Assembly: GCA_020861055.1 (NCBI GenBank)
Contig: JAJBTD010000095.1
Location: 1-16,245, forward strand
Direction of reading: 5' to 3'
DNA from: Clostridiales bacterium
GTDB taxonomy: Bacteria; Bacillota; Clostridia; Oscillospirales; Oscillospiraceae
DNA length: 16,245 nt
Shown here: positions 12,527 to 16,245 of the stretch, in pieces
Position numbering within the stretch: position 1 is the first letter of the stretch
Layout of the letters: each line of letters begins with the position of its first letter
Notes under the pieces: generated by a model
The model's input: the letters and a program-made list of their open reading frames with translations, nothing else
Databases searched by the model: none
Told to the model about the DNA's origin: nothing
Translations under genes and position numbers: made by a program

Positions 12527-15500
12527 TCATTTGAAATACAGTGCGCCGGACTCAAAGATCGGCATCAGCTTCTCGCCGGGGATATTCTGGGCCACGCCCG
12601 GATTCCACCGCTCGGTGTGGCCCATCTTGCCGAAGACCCGGCCGTCCGGAGAGAAAATGCCCTCGATGGCGCAGACGGAGCCGTTGGGGTTGGCGGAGAT
12701 GTCCATAGAGGGGAATCCGCCGCCGCCCACATACTGGGTGGCCACCTGGCCGTTGGCGATGAGCTGCTCCAGCACCGGCTCCGGGGCCACGAACCGGCCC
12801 TCGCCGTGGGACACGGGGACGGTGTACACGTCGCCCACATGGCATTTCAGCATCCAGGGGGACTTCACCGAGGCCACCCTGGTATCGCAGTAGCGGCTCT
12901 GGTGGCGGCCGATCAGGTTGAAGGTCAGGGTGGGGCAGCTCTCGTCCAAATCCCGAATCTCCCCATAGGGCACCAGGCCCAGCTTGACCAGCGCCTGGAA
13001 GCCGTTGCAGATGCCCAGCATCAGGCCGTCCCGGTTTTTCAGAAGGTCATGCACCGCATCCTTGATGCGGGGGTTGCGGAAGAAGGAAGCGATGAACTTG
13101 CCGGAGCCCTCCGGCTCGTCGCCGCCGGAGAAGCCTCCCGGCAGGACGATCATCTGAGCCTCGCGGATCGCCCGTTCCAGCTCGCCCTCGGATTCCAGCA
13201 GCTGCTCCACATTCAGATTGCGGATGACCAGGATCTTCGGCTCGATGCCCGCCCGGAGGCAGGCGTTGGCAGTGTCATACTCGCAGTTGGTGCCGGGGAA
13301 CACGGGGATGACCGCCCTGGGTCGGGCCGTCCTGACGGCGGGCCGGGAGACGGGGCGCACGGTGCAGGAGAGCACCGGGGCATGGTCGTTCTCCGCCTTC
13401 GCCTGGGTGGGATAGACCTCCTCCAGCGTCTCCTCCCAGCGGCAGGTCAGCTCCTCCAGAGGCACCCGGACGCCGCAGACCTCCAGCACCGGCTCCGCCA
13501 TCGTCTCGCCCAGCTTCTCTCCAAAGTCGGGAATATCCTCGGTGAGCTGAGCGATGATGGAGCCGTAGCCCCTGGAGAACAGCAGCTCAGAGGTCAGATG
13601 TCCATTTCCCAGGAAACCGATGCCGTTGCCGAAGGCCATCTTCATCAGGCCCTCCGCCACGCCGCCGGCGGACAGGGCCCAGGCCGCCCGGACCTTGCCG
13701 GAGCGCACCAGAGAGCGGTATTCCGCCCACATGGCCCGTGTCCCGGCGTAATCCCCGGCGGGGGCGCGGAACAGGTAAACCGGCTTGTCCGTCTCCTTAA
13801 ATGCGGCGGAGACGATCTGCCCCGCCTGTTCCGGCGCGATGGCGAAGGAAACCAGGGTGGGCGGCACGTCCAGTTCCATAAAGGAGCCGGACATGGAGTC
13901 CTTGCCGCCGATGGCGGCGCAGCCCAGGCCGATCTGCGCCTTATAAGCCCCCAGCAGAGCGGCAAAGGGCTTGCCCCAACGCTCCGGCTCCTCCCGGAGG
14001 CGCTCAAAGTATTCCTGGAGGGTGAGATAGGCCTTCTCCGGGTCGGCCCCGGCGGCGGCCAGCTTGGCCACGCTCTCCACCACGGCGCACTGAGCGCCCA
14101 GGAAGGGGTCCCGCTCCATGAGGTAGGGGTCGAAGCCGCAGGCCATGACGGAGCAGGTCTCGGTCTGCTTTCCAGGGCCGACGGGCAGCAGACCCACCAT
14201 GGTCTGCTCCGGGGTGAGCTGGTACTTGCCGCCGTAGGGGGCCAGGACGGAGGACGCACCGATGGTGGAATCGAACCGCTCCCCCAGGCCCCGCTGAGAG
14301 GCCAGGTTGGGATCAGACGCCAGGTCGTAGAAGCCCTGACAGATGTCGGTCACAGGAGCCTCTGTCTCCCGCCCCGGCAGGGGGGGCACGGAGACGGTGG
14401 TGTGTTTGGAGGCCCCGTTGGTGTTCAGAAAGGCCCTTGACAGGTCGGCGATCTTCACCCCGTTCCACTCCATGACCATCCGGGGGCTTTCCGTGACCAC
14501 CGCCACCGGGTAGGCCTCCAGATTCTCCGCCGTGGCGAAGGCGATGAGCCGGTCTGCGTTTTCCGCGTCCACCACCACGGCCATCCGCTCCTGAGACTCG
14601 GAGATGGCCAGCTCGGTGCCGTCCAGGCCCTCGTACTTCTTGTGAACGGCGTTCAGGTCGATCTCCAGGCCGTCGGCAAGCTCGCCGATGGCCACGGAGA
14701 CGCCTCCTGCGCCGAAATCGTTACAGCGCTTGATGAGACGGGTCACCTCCGGATTGCGGAACAGCCGCTGGAGCTTCCGCTCCTCCGGGGCGTTGCCCTT
14801 CTGTACCTCAGACCCCATGGTCTGGAGGGAGTCCATGCTGTGGCTCTTGGAGGAGCCGGTGGCCCCGCCGATGCCGTCCCGTCCGGTGCGCCCGCCCAGG
14901 AGGATGACCACGTCTCCCGGCTCAGGCTGGACACGAACCACCTGGTCCGCCGGGACGGCCCCCACCACGGCGCCCAGCTCCATGTGCTTGGCCACATAGC
15001 CAGGGTGGTAGAACTCGCTGACCACGCCGGTAGCCAGACCGATCTGGTTGCCGTAGGAGGAATAGCCCGCGGCGGCGGTGGTGGCCAGCTTCCGCTGGGG
15101 CAGACGGCCGGGGATCGTCTCCTCCAGAGGAGTCCGGGGGTCGCCGCAGCCGGTGATGCGCATGGCCTGATACACATAGGCCCGGCCCGCCAGGGGGTCG
15201 CGGATGGCCCCGCCGATACAAGTGGCCGCCCCGCCGAAGGGCTCGATCTCGGTGGGGTGATTGTGAGTCTCGTTTTTGAACTGGAGCAGCCAGTCCTGCT
15301 CCTGACCGTCCACGTTCACCGGGATGTGGATGGAGCAGGCGTTGATTTCCTCGCTCTCGTCCAGGTTGGGCAGTTCGCCCCGCTTTTTCAGCACCTTGGT
15401 TCCGGCGGTGGCGATGTCCATCAGGGTGACGGGACGCTGCGCCGCCTTTTCCGGGCCATAGACCTCCACACGATCCGCCAGGAACTGCTCGTAGGCGGCT

Positions 15501-16243
15501 TTGACCCCCTCATCCCGGAGGTCTGCGTCGTCGATATGGGTGCCGAAGGTGGTGTGGCGGCAGTGGTCGGACCAGTAGGTGTCCACTACCTTCAATTCCG
15601 TGACCGTGGGGTCCCGTCCCTCGTCGTCCCGGAAATAGGCCTGGAGGAATTTCAGGTCATCCAAATCCATGGCGAGGCCGTACTGCCGGAGGGTGGCCTC
15701 CAGCCCCGCCTCGTCCTGGGCGATAAAGCCGTCCAACGTGGGGACGCTGCTGGGGACGGCATAGGTGCGCTCCAGGGTCTCCGGCTTGTCCTGGGAAGCC
15801 CTGCGGCTCTCCACCGGGTTGATGAGATAGCCGGCGATCCGGTCCACCTCGTCTTCGGTGAGCGTCCCCAGGAGAACGTAGACAGTGGCGGCGCTGACCA
15901 GGGGCCGGTCACAGCCCGCCAGCAGCTGGATGCACTGGGCGCAGGAGTCCGCCCGCTGGTCGAACTGGCCAGGGAGGGCCTCCACCACCAGGACGGAGTG
16001 AGGCCCTGTGGCCTGGGGCATATTCTCCTCGTAGTAGCTGTCCACCATGGGCTCGGAGAAAACGGTGGAGGCCGCCTGCTCGAACACGGCCCGGTCGATG
16101 CGGTCCACATCGTAGCGGTACAGCATGCGCAGACCGGTGAGACTTCCGATGCCCAGCTGTTCTCTCAGCTCTCTGAATACCTGGCTGGCTGTGACGTCAA
16201 AGCCGGGGCGTTTTTCCGCATAGCAGCGGTACACTTGGTTCAT
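12527..16243 (-). CDS. purL: Phosphoribosylformylglycinamidine synthase, large single-chain form
   Basis: FGAM synthase converts FGAR, glutamine and ATP to FGAM, the fourth step of de novo purine synthesis. Seen: 1238 residues, the long form that joins PurS-like, PurL and PurQ parts. A PurS-like N-terminus (about 1-150) is followed by a linker with DTYWSDHCRHTTF (221-233). The first synthetase half has ETHNHPTEIEPFGGAATCIGGAIRDP (325-350), and a second half follows. A class I glutaminase domain (about 976-1238) has PVFPGTNCEYD, LPGGFSGGDEPEGSGK, the nucleophile C1079 in LGICNGFQ, and H1209/E1211 in GHTERWNPG. All key residues are present. The ATG at 16243 agrees with the family N-terminus, but it sits 2 nt from the window edge, so the ribosome site and any further upstream start cannot be checked. 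No other pur gene is visible; the only partner seen is the downstream HAD gene. Confidence 0.96.
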   Translation of the reverse strand: MNQVYRCYAEKRPGFDVTASQVFRELREQLGIGSLTGLRMLYRYDVDRIDRAVFEQAASTVFSEPMVDSYYEENMPQATGPHSVLVVEALPGQFDQRADSCAQCIQLLAGCDRPLVSAATVYVLLGTLTEDEVDRIAGYLINPVESRRASQDKPETLERTYAVPSSVPTLDGFIAQDEAGLEATLRQYGLAMDLDDLKFLQAYFRDDEGRDPTVTELKVVDTYWSDHCRHTTFGTHIDDADLRDEGVKAAYEQFLADRVEVYGPEKAAQRPVTLMDIATAGTKVLKKRGELPNLDESEEINACSIHIPVNVDGQEQDWLLQFKNETHNHPTEIEPFGGAATCIGGAIRDPLAGRAYVYQAMRITGCGDPRTPLEETIPGRLPQRKLATTAAAGYSSYGNQIGLATGVVSEFYHPGYVAKHMELGAVVGAVPADQVVRVQPEPGDVVILLGGRTGRDGIGGATGSSKSHSMDSLQTMGSEVQKGNAPEERKLQRLFRNPEVTRLIKRCNDFGAGGVSVAIGELADGLEIDLNAVHKKYEGLDGTELAISESQERMAVVVDAENADRLIAFATAENLEAYPVAVVTESPRMVMEWNGVKIADLSRAFLNTNGASKHTTVSVPPLPGRETEAPVTDICQGFYDLASDPNLASQRGLGERFDSTIGASSVLAPYGGKYQLTPEQTMVGLLPVGPGKQTETCSVMACGFDPYLMERDPFLGAQCAVVESVAKLAAAGADPEKAYLTLQEYFERLREEPERWGKPFAALLGAYKAQIGLGCAAIGGKDSMSGSFMELDVPPTLVSFAIAPEQAGQIVSAAFKETDKPVYLFRAPAGDYAGTRAMWAEYRSLVRSGKVRAAWALSAGGVAEGLMKMAFGNGIGFLGNGHLTSELLFSRGYGSIIAQLTEDIPDFGEKLGETMAEPVLEVCGVRVPLEELTCRWEETLEEVYPTQAKAENDHAPVLSCTVRPVSRPAVRTARPRAVIPVFPGTNCEYDTANACLRAGIEPKILVIRNLNVEQLLESEGELERAIREAQMIVLPGGFSGGDEPEGSGKFIASFFRNPRIKDAVHDLLKNRDGLMLGICNGFQALVKLGLVPYGEIRDLDESCPTLTFNLIGRHQSRYCDTRVASVKSPWMLKCHVGDVYTVPVSHGEGRFVAPEPVLEQLIANGQVATQYVGGGGFPSMDISANPNGSVCAIEGIFSPDGRVFGKMGHTERWNPGVAQNIPGEKLMPIFESGALYFK

Positions 16244-16245
16244 GG

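Noticed and set aside
12446..14440. Long plus-strand open frame of about 660 codons opposite purL
   Set aside because: It is antisense to well-conserved purL, rich in His, Gly, Arg and Gln as expected for the complement of GC-rich coding DNA, and matches no family.

Overview
The window looks like chromosomal DNA from a GC-rich (about 60% by eye) member of the Bacillota, most likely a gut-type Clostridia close to the Oscillospiraceae (Flavonifractor/Lawsonibacter-like). That placement is an inference. It rests on the Firmicute gene order pyrH-frr-uppS-cdsA-dxr-rseP-ispG, a class B sortase, an orphan ECF-transporter S component, a single-chain PurL, AGGAGG-type ribosome binding sites and a tRNA without an encoded CCA end.

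Layout. Positions 1-5756 (minus strand) hold a tight seven-gene housekeeping operon read right to left: pyrH (UMP kinase), frr (ribosome recycling), uppS (undecaprenyl diphosphate synthase), cdsA (CDP-diacylglycerol synthase), dxr (MEP pathway), rseP (site-2 protease) and ispG (MEP pathway, cut by the left edge). It joins nucleotide supply, ribosome recycling, isoprenoid precursor and carrier lipid synthesis, phospholipid synthesis and membrane proteolysis. rpsB-tsf, often found just upstream of pyrH, is absent. A divergent, membrane-anchored N-acetylmuramoyl-L-alanine amidase (5999-6790, +) sits there instead and ends in a clear terminator.

Positions 6853-8983 (minus) hold an accessory operon: an aldo/keto reductase with two 4Fe-4S motifs, an ECF transporter S component, and an overlapping DUF1893-type protein. 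It is divergent from a class B sortase (9176-9988, +). The 192-bp region between them is nearly mirror-symmetric. Both promoters read TTGCATTTCC-N13-TATAATGAC on opposite strands around one centre, which suggests joint control.

Positions 10061-11158 (minus) encode a P-loop NTPase-CYTH fusion that resembles the Ttd14 architecture. It is divergent from a tRNA-Ser(GGA) gene (11416-11503) with its own promoter and terminator. The 291-bp gap that follows (11551-11841) has no convincing gene, but it can fold into a three-way junction closed by a perfect 12-bp helix and is followed by a 14-bp terminator hairpin. It is a candidate uncharacterised structured RNA. The right end (11842-16243, minus) holds purL (FGAM synthase with fused glutaminase domain), followed by a HAD-family phosphatase.

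No CRISPR array, insertion sequence, prophage gene or defence system was seen. The two stretches most worth following up are the mirror promoter at 9036-9130 and the RNA candidate at 11617-11754.
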